Below the pieces are notes generated by a model. It searched no databases. It was not told where the DNA came from and saw only the letters and a list, made by a program, of their open reading frames with translations. From NCBI RefSeq assembly GCF_008831285.2, contig NC_045141.1, positions 21,668,742 to 21,732,741 of the forward strand: DNA of 64,000 nucleotides, given 5' to 3'. Of this stretch, positions 24,405-36,319 are shown piece after piece (position 1 is the first letter of the stretch; each line of letters begins with the position of its first letter). This DNA comes from Nymphaea colorata. Taxonomy: Eukaryota; Streptophyta; Magnoliopsida; Nymphaeales; Nymphaeaceae. A program made the translations under genes and the position numbers.

Positions 24405-27247
24405 ATGGCGATTTCTGCAAATGGGTGCCTCTCAAAAACTCCTCTCATGCCACAAAGCCCCAAAATCCGGCCTAAGTCCGTCGTTTCCGTCCGGGCCGTG
24501 CGGTCGACTGAACCATTGAAGCCCGGGACGGCTGATCTGGGAGGGAATAAGGGCGGGAATTGGACGATCGATAGCTGGAAGTTGAAGAAGGCACTCCAGA
24601 TTCCGCAGTACCCCAACAAACAAGAGCTCGAGGAGGTTCTCAGCCGCATCGAGAGCTTTCCCCCCCTCGTCTTCGCTGGCGAGGCGAGGAAGCTTGAGGA
24701 GCGCCTCGCGGAAGCGGCCGTCGGGAGGGCGTTCCTGCTTCAGGGAGGTGATTGTGCCGAGAGCTTCAAAGAGTTTAATGCCGATAACATCCGGGACACC
24801 TTCCGGGTTCTCCTTCAGATGGGGGTCGTCCTCATGTTCGGAGGCCAGATGCCCGTCATCAAGGTTTGGTATTTCTTTCGTTTTTTGCTGATTTCCGTTC
24901 CGATTTAGGATGGTATTCTTTTCGTTAGTAAATTTTGTGTTTTTTCGTCGATTCATTTCTTTGATCTATTCAATTTATTTTAGTACGGATAGGCCGTGTC
25001 TTGGATTCTAGCCAGGACGTTGGATATTTAAACGTGAACGATTTGATTTTTCATTTGGTTCGCGTTTTCGGTTTTCGAAAGGGAATTTGCTTTTTCATTC
25101 GTTTTATGTCTTCTGTTTTTTATTGGGTGGGATTTTCGGCAACGTATTCGACGTTTTCTAAGGTTGACAATTATTTTCTAATGATCTCTTTGTATGCGAT
25201 TATTCTTTTGCTTCTACTTTTGATCGCACATCGTTGATGGTCTTTTAGAGTTTTGATCTTGGTCTATGAATTTTCCGTTTATGTTTTCTGCTGAAACTTA
25301 CTAATGTACAGGAGATTGTAGCTTGTTAACGTTTGTAAGCGTTCAGTTGTACATACCTTTTGCAATCTTGGACAAGAAAAACCTTGCACTACGGGTGGTT
25401 GTCGACTTGCCTTTGATTGAATTTGTGTACCATCTTCTTTTCTTGGGAAGTGGACATATATGCTCCCAGTGTGTTCGTTTATCACTTGGTTTATCCATTT
25501 TCTCTCCTGTGCGAGCAGTCTTTCTTGCAATTCTCGCAGCTGGATATTAGCACAACCTGAATCGTTTTATTTCCTTTGGGAGTTGGGACGCCTGACCCTG
25601 GATACTGAAATGTGGTTTTTTACTGAAGAGCAGGTGGGACGAATGGCTGGTCAATTTGCCAAGCCCAGATCAGAGCCCACCGAGACTAAGGACGGGGTGA
25701 CGCTTCCTAGTTACCAGGGAGATAACATCAATGCTGATGCCTTCGATGAGAAATCTAGAATCCCAGATCCTCAGAGGTTGATCAGTGCCTATACCCAGTC
25801 TGCAGCTACCGTGAATCTTCTTCGTGCTTTTGCTACTGGAGGATATGCTGCTATGCAGAGAGTCACCCAGTGGAACTTGGATTTCACTCAACATAGTGAA
25901 CAAGGCGAGAGGTATCTGATACTTAATGGCTTATGCCTCTCATACTGGAGATTTCCATTCGGATTTTGCTAAGACCAAGAAGTTAAATAAACTACCTTTT
26001 TCTTTATGAGTTCATAGTGTTGATATTTGAGTCTTATGGAACTTACCTATCTATAACAGGTTTATGGAGCTTGCCCAGAGAGTGGATGAAGCTTTGGGAT
26101 TTATGGCGGCTGCTGGTCTGACCATGGATCACCCCATAATGACAACCACCGAGTTCTGGACTTCCCATGAGTGTCTTCACCTCCCCTATGAGCAATCCTT
26201 AACAAGACTGGATTCCACATCCGGACTTTTCTATGATTGTTCTGCTCACTTCGTTTGGGTAGGGGAGAGGACAAGACAGTTAGATGGCGCTCATGTAGAG
26301 TTTCTACGGGGTATTGCCAATCCTCTTGGTATAAAGGTGATGCCTTGGTCATAATATTTTCTACCTTTTCTTTTTCCCCTGGTTCTCTTTTAGTTGCAAT
26401 CGTCATGTTCTTGCAACTTTCATGTGGTTACGCTGGGTGTCGAAATACTTTATATTATGAATACCTTTTTCATTCTTTGGGCACTTCTTTTTCGAGCACA
26501 TCGCCGTTTTGGTGATTTACTAATTCAAGAGTTCGTTTGAGAACTTTTGCTTGAATTCCATTATATATTTTATCGAATTTCATTTTGCTCAATTATCTGA
26601 GCTATCTTCTCTGTAATTCGTCTCTGGTGTACAGGTAAGTGATAAAATGGATCCTAAGGAGCTTGTGAGACTCTGTGAGATCCTAAACCCTCATAACAAG
26701 CCTGGGAGGCTTACCATAATCACTCGGATGGGAGCAGAAAATATGCGTGTCAAGCTGCCACACCTGATCAGGGCCATGCGTCAGGCAGGGCTCATCGTGA
26801 CCTGGGTCAGTGATCCAATGCATGGAAACACAATTAAGGCGCCATGTGGCTTGAAAACACGTTCCTTTGATGCAATCAGAGTAAGTTAAACATGGTATTT
26901 ATTAATGGTTGATGCTCTTTAGGAATCACTGCCTTTCTATTTCCAATCTTATTTAGAAATCTAATGAATTTCTTTCTTTCCTTGTGTAGTCTGAACTTAG
27001 AGCTTTCTTTGACGTGCATCAGCAAGAGGGTAGTTATCCAGGAGGAGTGCATTTGGAAATGACCGGGCAGAATGTCACTGAGTGCATTGGAGGATCAAAA
27101 ACAATTACTTATGATGACTTGAATTCCAGATACCACAGCCACTGTGATCCTAGGCTTAATGCTTCTCAGTCTCTAGAACTGGCGTTTGCAATTGCTGAGA
27201 GGTTGAGGAAAAGAAGGATCAAGGCTGGCATGTCTCTTTTCAAATAG
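24405..27247 (+). CDS. DHS: 3-deoxy-D-arabino-heptulosonate 7-phosphate synthase, plastid class II
   Basis: I read five exons: 24405-24863, 25634-25911, 26060-26336, 26635-26880 and 26990-27247. Phases agree, giving 505 aa. The enzyme joins phosphoenolpyruvate and erythrose 4-phosphate, the first step of the shikimate pathway to aromatic amino acids, in plastids. The first ATG of the frame is at 24405; the frame extends upstream only from a GTG. Residues 1 to about 45 are rich in Ser, Lys, Arg and Pro with few acids, a typical transit peptide. Metal ligands expected for class II enzymes are present: Cys117 in GGDCAESF, His401 in DPMHGN, Glu443 in HLEMTGQN and Asp473 in CDPRLN. The 42- and 30-residue spacings between the last three match the known bacterial class II enzyme. 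GGQMPVIK runs into [13 protein letters not shown] across intron 1. Length is near the plant norm of about 525. No damage is seen. Confidence 0.97.
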
Positions 27248-28738
27248 ACAGATTCTTCTCTCCTTGATGCTAAAGAGATGTTTGGTTTTCTGACTTTCCA
27301 TCCTTTTTGTCGCTGTAGTGGCATTGTAATATGAGAAAATAAGCCTATGATGTCTTATTGGGTTTGGGACTACAGGTAGACTCCATCCTCTGTTTAAACA
27401 TTTGATCGTACTTACTATGCAGTGAAGATGCAATGTTTCGTCCAAGTAAAACTTTATTTTATAGTTATAAATAAGCTTTCTAGGGCCTCATTCATGCTTT
27501 TAAAACATACAATTAGATGGCAAGAAAACTTGACGTTTTACTGGTAAAAGGCAGCTTATTATTCAATTCTTGATAAGTGCATTCATATAGGTTTGTGTCG
27601 CAACAGCAGCAGCTTTTCCCTCTTTATAAAGTACAAAGGCCGCATATCACTTGTCTACAAAAGGCTGCTATCCTCTAAATATTACATAGGCTCATCGCTT
27701 TTGGCATCCAAACCTACTGTTGCTTCTGCGTGTTCGGCAATATTGACACCTGATCAGCCAGCTAGTTCAGTCCATCAGGGAACTGCTGTTCAGCGCATCC
27801 AACATAAGACTGGCCTCGACCATTAAACAGCCAGCCCATGTAACAAATGTGGGAGGACCTTATCCCAACAAAGCCACCCCTTTAGATGTCATCGTATTAT
27901 TTTCATTATTTGATATATTTACGTGTCACTGTTTTCCTTAGTATGTTTAAAGATTCTCTTAAGTCATGAGAGGAACATACATCAATATCTAACCAAGTTG
28001 TTAAAGCAATAGCTACTAACAGACCCTATTTGCTTCCTTGATGCTATTCTTTCTTCACCTTCTTTGTGGACTAAAATCCTGTAGATATGATCTCTACAAT
28101 TGTATATGCGAGCAACTTGTCCTGGATTGTCTTGGAGTGAATAGACGGTTTGTAAGAATTTCAAAATCAAGGGCCACATTGCACTGACTTTTCTATCTTA
28201 AAAAAAAAAATCAAGATCTTAAGATAGCACACTTCAGAGTGGCCTCCTTGTAAGAATACTATGCTAAATGGATATGTGAGGTTAGGTTGATCAAGCAGCT
28301 AACAAACAGCTTTCTACTAGATGATAAAACACTGAAAACCTGTTTAACTTTCATCCTCATTCACGCAAATATATGCATGCTCGTATGCATTGTGTATTAA
28401 AAATATGATATAACTATGCATGTAGGTATGCAATATGCTTGTGTATGCAAAATACTACATGGCAGACAGATAGACAGGTATCATGCACAAGTAGTGAATA
28501 TTAGAAGTTAGAACCTTTGTTATTATCTGTCTTTAGTTTCATGGTTTCCTAAGTTCAACAAAGAATATACCTTTTTCATGTGACTGCAATGTGTAAAAAG
28601 GATTCGGAGTAAGAAAAAAACGATGGCACGAAATTCGTTGACTTCAAAAAATCGTTATTTTTACAAAGCACAATATGAAGTATATTTTATAGCAAACAAT
28701 CTCATGGTAAAATGTCCTTGGATAGATTGAAATCAATG
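27248..28738. other. 3' region of DAHP synthase and intergenic DNA
   Basis: The start is presumably 3' UTR. No gene is supported; the frame at 27593-27826 has no motif. The segment 28385-28492, built of short ATGCA words, recurs with high similarity at 35608-35717 next to the partial UVH1 copy. It is therefore part of a dispersed repeat. Confidence 0.4.
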
Positions 28739-29198
28739 AGAGATTTTTTGTCTTCATGCACAATGAATGCACATTTACATACACACACACATGTACATGC
28801 ACATTGGATATGAAAAATATGTTCATATAGTATCAAGTAGCTCCAAAGTTGTTTCCATATGAGCATTGTCTACGTTCCCTCCATATAAATTAAAAAGAAA
28901 TGGCTCCTTCAAATCCCAAAATATAACCTTTGCACTTAGAGATTAAAAAAGGAAAGCATAAGTTGTTAGAGATTTTTTGTCTTCATGCACAATGAATGCA
29001 CATTTACATACACACACACACATGTACATGCACATTGGATATGAAAAATATGTTCATATAGTATCAAGTAGCTCCAAAGTTGTTTCCATATGAGCATTGT
29101 CTACGTTCCCTCCATATAAATTAAACAGAAATGGCTCCTTCAAATCCCAAAATATAACCTTTGCACCTAGAGATTAAAAAAGGAAAGCATAAGTTGTT
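28739..29198. repeat. 229-bp direct tandem duplication
   Basis: The block starting AGAGATTTTTTGTCTTCATG at 28739 is repeated in full from 28968. The copies differ by a two-base change in a CA run and a few substitutions. They are adjacent with no spacer, which indicates recent tandem duplication. Neither copy encodes anything recognisable. Confidence 0.93.
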
Positions 29199-29295
29199 GC
29201 TAACTTATAGACAAGAGACAAACTAGAAAAAAGATAGAATTTGAACCGTGCATAATATGTCAGAGAGAGTTACTTTGTCATAAATATTTCCTTAA

Positions 29296-30131
29296 GGGAC
29301 TGTTTGATGGCATGGAAATCTGGAATTGAAAATATATTTTTAGAAATATATTTTCTAGAAAAAATGAAATGAGAAAAATCTTTTTGATTCCCATTTTGAT
29401 TCCCATTTTGATGTGTTTGTGTGATGACTGAGAAATATATTTCTAGAATTATATTTCTTAGTTTGATAAAAAAAACAAATATATTTCCTATTTTTTTAAC
29501 AAGAGAACCACATCCTACTTTGGCCGTTCAACTGCTTGCTTTTTGTGGATATTGTGTAGAGTTACTGAAAGCAAAGCAACCAAATAAAAACCCTAAACCC
29601 TAACTTAAGATAGAGAAGAGGGAGCAGTCGGAGAGAGCAATTGACTGATCCTTTCAGACAAGGAGAGCCGGAGAGGACGAAGCCTTGCAGAGAGAGAGAG
29701 AGAGGGAGAGAGAAAAAGCTCGAATGAGATATGACTTTGGGAGGGAAATGAGTCTCTCTTTTTCCTTCCCTTTTCTTTTTCTTTGTTATTGTTTTCGCCT
29801 TTCATCCCTCCTCCTTTCCTGCTTTAACAGAATGAGAACAAGGCAGCGGTGGAGGACGAAGATTAGAAGAGGAAGGTGAGGCAGCGGTGGAGGACGAAGA
29901 AGAAAAGGAAGATGAGGGGAGACCGAAGCGAAGAGCCCTAACGAGCAAAAAAATAATTCCGAAAATATTTTTCCACCTCTCGCGGTGGAAACATATTTCT
30001 GGAAAAATCTTTTCGATTCCAGCCTCAATGGTCTAAAAAAAAATTCCACGTTTGATAAACCAGAAAAAATTTAAAATTTTGAATTTTTTTTTCCTGGGCT
30101 ACAATAGATTTCCAGCCCATCAAATGGGCCC
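29296..30131. mobile_element. PIF/Harbinger-like (Tourist-type) element
   Basis: The left end GGGACTGTTTGATGG matches the inverted right end (complement GGGCCCATTTGATGG) at 12 of 15 positions. The element is flanked by TAA at 29293-29295 and 30132-30134, the 3-bp duplication typical of this superfamily. The 836-bp body has no transposase frame, so it is non-autonomous. It contains GA-rich DNA, a repeated GGCAGCGGTGGAGGACGAAG word (29841 and 29881) and a telomere-like CCCTAAACCCTAA at about 29591. The interior looks like captured 5' gene DNA, but the source is unknown. Confidence 0.75.
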
Positions 30132-30134
30132 TAA

Positions 30135-31790
30135 GAGAGTACAAACTATAATATGTAGCAAGAATAAGATGTCCTTGTAATTCGAGTAATGGGTTCAAAA
30201 TTTTCTCAATGCGCATAGCACATTCATTTGGAAAAAACAACAGCATTATTTCCTTAGAATGGTTACTGAAGTTCAATGAAAAGAGAATCCTTCACCATCC
30301 AGCAAGGCAACACGAAAACCAGTCATTTACAATTGCCGCTTCTATTCAATCATTCCTTCAACTTTAGTTTCAGGGCTTCCTTATTTGTTGCTCAAAGTGG
30401 AGCCCCTCAAATATGACATATCATCGACTGATGTCAACAATGAGAAAGTTATGCACATGTATTATGTGTGGTACCTGCTTTATACATAGTATAGACTACA
30501 TAAACATATATATTTTTACCCTGTAATTCATTTTCTTTTATACTTTTATTTTTTCAATTATAAGGTTTTCAACTAGTTGTTGCATTTGCCAAACGTTTGT
30601 TTATAGCTCTTGAATAGCCCAATGGCTATATTTTGTCTGCCATTCGTTGTACATAAAAGTTTCTGAACCCACTTTATACATTTTCTTGTGTATCTTATGT
30701 CAAATATATATTTTTCTATTTTCATGTGTTGTGCACTCAAATTAGTTTTTATTACTTGATGTACAAGCACTTGTTCATGAGGTTTTACTTTTTGTATAAT
30801 ATTTTTTCGGATTCCTTGAGCATGTTAATTTGAGCTCTTGCTTCATTATACATAAGCACAAAAAATTATATTAAACAAGACTGCAGAAGATACAAACTGA
30901 TTAGTTCACAAACTTACCAACAAAGTCGTATATTTGGTTGGTAGTATCATTTGCAATTTTCTTGTGCCCGATCAAATGGATCCAAAAGCTCTTGAATGAG
31001 TTTATCATGTGATAGTAAGTCCTTATCTCAACCTTCCACAGGATGACAAACATAGATAGAGTCAAAATTCTCAGTAGTCAGTAATGAATAAGACAAGAGA
31101 AACTTGTTATTGTGCTTCTGCATCTCAACCAACATAAAGAAATCTCTAACAAGGTCCGTAAGTCAAACACACATACATGTTTAATAACATGTAAAGTTAG
31201 AAAACAAATAGATCATAAGGTAGTGCAAGATGATTAGATTACTCAGCAGAAAAGTAATGTGCATTAGGCAAAACACACTGCACACATCGCTTGCACACAT
31301 GCACACAATGTTAAATGAGGTACTTATATGTGCTACATATGTACATTGTTATAACACTACATATAAAGACATAGTATATATCATTTATAATCAGCGTTTT
31401 TTCTGTTTTTTGGTTTTCTGTACTTTTGTTCTGATTCTGCTTTTTTCTGGTCTGTTAAACAATCTGTTTGGAGGATCCAACAGATAGTTAATAGTCAACC
31501 GAACTACCCATCAGAGCCTCCAATGGATAGCTTGCTTGGGGCTCATTCCTGCTTATATATATATAATTATATATATTCCCTATTGAGCGTTAATCTACAC
31601 CCGGCATCTCCTCCTTCCATTGATGCCTCTTAGAATTTCTTCTTCAGGCTCAACATGACACAGCACAGAAGCAGATGTCTGGCAGTGGGGGGGCTTCACT
31701 GACCGGCGGCAACCGGCAATGGATGGCAGCAGTCTTCAGCATTGCCATTTGCCGGCAGAGGATTTTTTTTTTGTTTCTATTTTTCGTTTG
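30135..31790. other. AT-rich intergenic DNA
   Basis: No gene or clear element is seen. A short TA tract lies at 31554-31577. The frame at 31230-31487 has no motif. Confidence 0.4.
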
Positions 31791-31792
31791 AT

Positions 31793-32198
31793 CTCTTCAG
31801 AGCATCTTCTCTTCATCTCTTCAGAGCATCTTAGAGCAATGGACTTGTATGGACAGGTATAGGGAGCCTTACTGGTTTCCTTCTCCTTCCATAAAAGGGT
31901 TTGCAGGGTCAAGGTCGGAGAACATACTGAAATATTCGAGAAGACGAACTGCAGAACCCAAGTCATTTGGGTCAAGGTCGGAGAACATACTGAAATATTC
32001 AAGAAGACGGACTGCAGAGTCCGTCTTCTTGAATATTTCAGTATGTTCTCCGACCTTGACCCAAATGGCTTGGGTTCTACAGTCCGTCCTCTGGAATATT
32101 TTAGTATGTTCTTCAACCTTCCCTGCAAACCCTTTTGTGAAAGGAGAACTCCCTGTACCTGTGGATACAGGTCCATTGCTCTAAGATGCTCTGAAGAG
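31793..32198. repeat. Long inverted repeat (foldback element), copy 1
   Basis: Two arms of about 190 bases face each other around a near-perfect centre at about 32015 (GGACTGCAGAGTCC). The outer left part TCTTCAGAGCATCTTAGAGC mirrors the outer right part. The left arm holds two copies of a TCAAGGTCGGAGAACATACT block. The same block, slightly changed, builds the foldbacks at 45.1 and 50.6 kb, so the three are one family. A transcript would fold into a long hairpin. Confidence 0.85.
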
Positions 32199-32199
32199 A

Positions 32200-32984
32200 A
32201 TAAGAGTGTACATTGCTTTTCTTTAATATAAGCCAAATGTTTGGTAATAATTACAAAAACCGGCCTTCACTTTTTACGCTTCCAATTAAAACTTATTCCT
32301 CTCTATAAACTCACAACTCAGAAGCATTTGATTGAAACCATAATAATGTAGTTTTTCTGCTATTATCAAAACTAACAAGCATTTTAAATTAAAAAAAAAA
32401 GAAACAAATTAACGTTTTCAGTATATCAACCTTCTAATTCCATTTCTAGCAAAATACAGTTTTAAAGTTTGTAATCTGAAGTCTAATTTATCATTACGAT
32501 GAATATTTGGATGAAAAGTAAAAAGTTTTAAAAATAGAAAAAGTCTTCCGGTAGCCGTCCAAAACAGCCAGGCTCCTGCTTCAGAACTATAATATTTAAT
32601 AGTGGTGTAACCATGTGCTCATGCCCCCTTTCCCTTGGGAGTTTTGTGGGAAGGTGGAACTGCTCCGGTTCCACAACTCCAGTCAGATATACCTTTATTA
32701 GATTCGATTTTAGTTGGACCTTTCTCGATTGGGTTTGGATTTAGATTTGGACTTTGACTTGTACTGGGATATTAAATGTGGCCCAGATCAGATCCAATGG
32801 CCAGTCTCTACAACTATGATTGTGTTCTTTTTGTTTTGTCTCAACCAGGTCGGGCAAACTTTTTTCTAAGGAATAATCCATTGGATTCTGAGTCCAAAAA
32901 ACACAAGTTTGATTCCTCAAGATTTTCTTCACAGAATCGAGTTTTGCTTTGGCGAAGAAGGCAGCGATGTATTTGGTCATGTGC
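32200..32984. other. AT-rich intergenic DNA before the partial unit
   Basis: No gene is seen. A stretch at 32690-32770 repeats TTTGGATTTAGATTTGGACT-like words. Comparable low-complexity GATTTGGATT words occur at 59180-59560. Confidence 0.35.
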
Positions 32985-33434
32985 AGTCCACTTATGGTCT
33001 TCATTCTTTTTCATCAGACATCCTCCTGCTTTGATGCCAAATTTAAAAATAAAGAAGAAGCAAAACAAATAAAAACCAACAACGAAAAGATTCTTTTCGT
33101 GCATGGTTTTTTACCATGGAAGGCCACCATAGTTACACAATGCATAGAACGAGCTTAAATAGTTGAAGTTCCTATAATCTTGATAAAAATTAAACATGAG
33201 AAACTAATTCAATAAAAATACAGATATTGTATAGATGAGTATCAATATTGAAAGGAAAAAGAAATTAACATAACATATATAGGCATAACGACATCTTATT
33301 ATTTTAACTCAAACTTTATTAATATTTATGTTTTACATGGAAATCAACACAAAAGTCAATTTTATAAACTTAAAAAGGATGTTATTTATTTTTAAAATAT
33401 CGCAATGTCACTTTAGGTAGATTTCTATTGTTTT
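32985..33434. repeat. Partial unit 0 of the repeat array, left part
   Basis: This matches the segments at 46440-46640 and 52010-52220 (a CCATGGAAGGCCACCA block near 33114) and then jumps to DNA matching 41085-41330 and 47510-47755. The part corresponding to the terpene synthase exon is absent here, so the unit is internally deleted. It is cut at 33434 by the hAT-like element and resumes at 34371. Confidence 0.75.
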
Positions 33435-34370
33435 TAAGGGTGAACAACGAGTCGAGCAACTCGAGCTCGGCTAAAACTCGGCTCAAAATCAAGTTCGATT
33501 CAGCTGTTTTAGTACACGAGCCGAGCTCACAGTCGTATTTCGTCGAGCCAAGTTGAAGTTCACTGAGCTCGACTCGGCTCGAGTAAAAATTGAATAGCAA
33601 AATGCAATTACTACTTATTTTGTTTCTTCCATTTTGAGTTTCATTTCTCGACGTGTGTTCTCTTTCCTCACTTTTCTTTGTTTTCATCCAAATGGGAGGG
33701 CGTCACCGTCTCACCAACGACGGGCGATCGGTGAGGCTGCAAATCTCTTCTCCTCTGCTGCAGATCAGCCAATGCCCAAGGTGCTATACTTCCTCCGTCT
33801 CTCAATCTCTCTCTCAATCTTAGGGTTTTAGAAGTCCTCACTCAACCAGGGTTGAGTGAGTGAGGGTTTCTCTCCGCTACCCTCGCTTGCTTGAGCGAGG
33901 ATTTCTAAAACAGGGTTTCTGAAACCCTATCGCTCAAGCGAGTGCGGGTTTCTTGAACCCCTTGCTCAAAGGGTTTCTCTTTCTAAAAGCCTTAAAAACT
34001 CACGCTTGACAAGGATTGAGCGAGCGAGGGTTTCTTGAAACCCCATTGCTGGAGCGGGTGAGAGGGTTTGAGAGTCTGAGCTTTTCCCATTTCAGAAACC
34101 ATCATGGGAGGGAGTGACAGTTTCTGTTCGTAGAGTCCTTTGGATTTTTTTTTTTTACATTTATTTTTCTAAAGTTAGATTCTTCCTTCTTCCTCTGCAA
34201 ATCGACCTTCCCCTGTTGCTGTAAACGAGTTTATCGAGCCTTAGACTAGAGCCCGAGCTGAACAAGAAACTGTTGAGTCGAGCTCAAGTAACTTCATCTA
34301 GCCATTCTCAAGCTCGAGCCGAGCTCGAGCTGGCTGAACTTGAGCTCGACTCCGCTCATGTTCACCCCTA
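33435..34370. mobile_element. Non-autonomous hAT-like element with 8-bp target duplication
   Basis: The left end TAAGGGTGAACA pairs with the right end (complement TAGGGGTGAACA), 11 of 12 bases. ATTGTTTT flanks both sides exactly (33427-33434 and 34371-34378). The sister repeats at about 41330, 47745 and 53310 show the unoccupied site with a single copy of this word before GATGAC. An 8-bp duplication and TAGGG-type ends fit the hAT superfamily. Subterminal DNA at both sides is packed with GAGCTCGAGC/GAGCCGAGCT words. The middle has GAGTGAGGGTTTCT repeats and no transposase frame. Confidence 0.88.
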
Positions 34371-34655
34371 ATTGTTTTGATGACTGAGATTCATGTCTAC
34401 ATTTTGTACGAAAACAGTATGAAATGTTAAAGAGCGCAACACGCTGCTTATAATCATCTTTTGCAAAAGACCTTATGGATTCCCCAAGCACTAACTTCCA
34501 AAATTTATGTCCAAAGAAAACAAAAAGTGTGACATGACAGGTGCAAAAAGCAAGAGGAGAGACGACTCCACCGCTATACATGTCGATGATGCAATTCAAC
34601 GGAAAAAAAATAAATGCAGATGGCAGATCCTCTAATAATTAAAATCATTTTACAG
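34371..34655. repeat. Partial unit 0 of the repeat array, right part
   Basis: This continues the unit after the hAT insertion and matches about 41332-41582, 47748-48045 and 53312-53615. It ends at ACAGATCT and joins the UVH1 copy directly. The ARM-gene fragment present in units 1 and 2 is missing here, and GATCT on both sides of the gap suggests deletion at a short direct repeat. Confidence 0.8.
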
Positions 34656-35577
34656 ATCTCGTGGATCTAATAATCAGCTCTTGCATGGCTGCAGAATTTT
34701 ATTTTCCTCTAGTTTTGGCACTTCTGTTTTCTTTTCTCCATGTGTTGTGCATTTCATGTTTCTCTCTCTTAATTTGTTGAAACCAATATTGTCTAAGATC
34801 TTAAAAACATGCCTGCAGCATTTTTCTGAGATGATTTTTCTTTGATACATGGATATTACTGTGGGTGTTATCAACGGAAGCATGCGACGTTTAAAAAATG
34901 GAGTACCACTGTTAACTTCTTTAAACTTTTGGACCGGAAAGGTTAAGTACATAACTTAGTGGCTTATCACTTTTTTTTTTTTGGGTACGTATCCTTCGAT
35001 CAATCCACACTGTGTCCATCTATTCAAGTAAGTACTTTTGTTGGCAGGTAGTGCTTGAAGAAATGGAAAACGAAATGAAAAATCAGGCGCTTTCAGGCAA
35101 AGGAGAATGTACATCTGAAGAACTTGATCATGGAGCAAATCTGGTAGCCTGTAAGGATGAACGATCTTGCATGCAGCTACAGGATTGCATGCCAAAGGGG
35201 GCTCGGCGGGTAGCAGACATGTGCTTAAGGACGTTTGCTTTGTGAGATATAATCGGGCCTTTTCTTCTAGAGTATAGTCTGATTGCTTGTTTGATTGTGA
35301 CATGCCTATAGGTTGCCTTCTAGAATGGTGAACCTCATGATGTATGCATAACTCATACTGGAACTACACATAGTTTTACATTGCATGCACTGTAAAATTA
35401 TGGATATTGGATGCCATATGCAACCAAAAAAACCAGTTATTGTAACATACGTACTTCCGTCAGGTGTACGTTTGCATGCAGATGGTGCTCTCCATATAAA
35501 GTATGCTCTGAGCTCTTTGAATTCTGGTGTGACATGGGGGAAAAAAAAAAACTGCTGGCTGTCTTGTTGTAATGCAT
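34656..35577 (+). pseudogene. UVH1: UVH1 fragment, copy 0 (intron 2 end, exon 3, intron 3 start)
   Basis: The piece corresponds to UVH1 13652-14572 at high identity and in the same orientation. Exon 3 is complete at 35049-35210 and still open, encoding the peptide that includes [16 protein letters not shown] with a few substitutions. It lacks every other exon, a promoter and the nuclease domain, so it cannot make a working protein. Unlike copies 1 and 2 it keeps the 567 bp of exon 3/intron 3 DNA, so it branched off before that deletion. Confidence 0.93.
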
Positions 35578-35607
35578 TCTGTGTATACATCATGAGGTAC
35601 TCTATGT

Positions 35608-35717
35608 GGCTTGTATGCATTGTGTATTAAAAATATGACATAACTATGCATGTAAGTATGCAGTATGCTTGCGTGTGCATAACACTACATGGCAGGCAGA
35701 TAGACAGGTATCATGCA
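35608..35717. repeat. Dispersed repeat shared with 28385-28492
   Basis: A block with GCATTGTGTATTAAAAATATG and a later AGATAGACAGGTATCATGCA word is found at both places in the same orientation. No coding content is seen. Confidence 0.8.
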
Positions 35718-35765
35718 CAACCTATGAATGTTTGATCTTTGTAGTAAATAGACTGCATTAGACAA

Positions 35766-36106
35766 TCGTACTTAAAATCCATTGTCTGAAACCTTTAATG
35801 CATTCTGTTTTCTGGGTACTTTCTCGAAAGGGTCCACAACAACATCAACTCCAAAAGCCACATAGAGTTTTGAAGTTAATATAAATTCAAAAAGATGTCT
35901 CACATGTCCTCCTTTAACATATACATCAGCTTCTTTGGGCTGATGAGTGCATTATTAAAGGAGGACATGTGAGACATCTCTTTCGGTTTATATTAACTTC
36001 AAAACTCTATGTGGCTTTTCGAGTTGATGTTGTTGTGGACCCTTTCCAGAAAGTACCAAGAAAGCAGAATGCATTAAATGCTTCAGACAATGGATTTTAA
36101 GTACGA
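35766..36106. repeat. Long inverted repeat (foldback), second family
   Basis: Arms of about 165 bases mirror each other from TCGTACTTAAAATCCATTG on the left to its complement ending at 36106. They meet near 35936 with a loop of only a few bases between CATCAGC and GCTGATG. Mismatches are few. The family differs from the foldbacks at 31.8, 45.1 and 50.6 kb. A transcript would make a long double-stranded hairpin. I see no clear target duplication. Confidence 0.88.
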
Positions 36107-36119
36107 TAGTGTTTGCAGT

Positions 36120-36310
36120 TGGTGGAGGGTCTTGGGCTTGGGCGAGCACATTAAGCAACAGACTACCTTCTCTCATTTCTCTATGAACATGGCTCTTAAC
36201 ATTGCGAGGATCTTTCAATACATATGGCGTCGATGTCTTGGAGCATGACTACCAGTCGCTGTTTTTCACTCGATCAACCATGTTGGTGCCCATTAACTGA
36301 ATCCTACTTA
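36120..36310 (+). pseudogene. Terpene synthase C-terminal exon, decayed copy 0
   Basis: The peptide frame with MNMALNIARIFQYIW corresponds to MNVALNIVRVSQCMY of the terpene synthase fragments at 40.5, 46.9 and 52.5 kb. The 3' part (CCATGTTGGTGCCCATTAAC and an ATGTAATAAAG polyadenylation-like word) is also shared. The frame is broken soon after. It is the most diverged of the four copies and lies just after a foldback element. Confidence 0.6.
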
Positions 36311-36319
36311 TAATGTTAT

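Noticed and set aside
29591..29603. Telomeric repeat
   Set aside because: Less than two full telomere units in a transposon; common as a short promoter word in plants.
35012..35245. Open frame over the exon 3 copy as a separate small gene
   Set aside because: It is a single internal exon of UVH1 with flanking intron DNA, no start context and no other exons.
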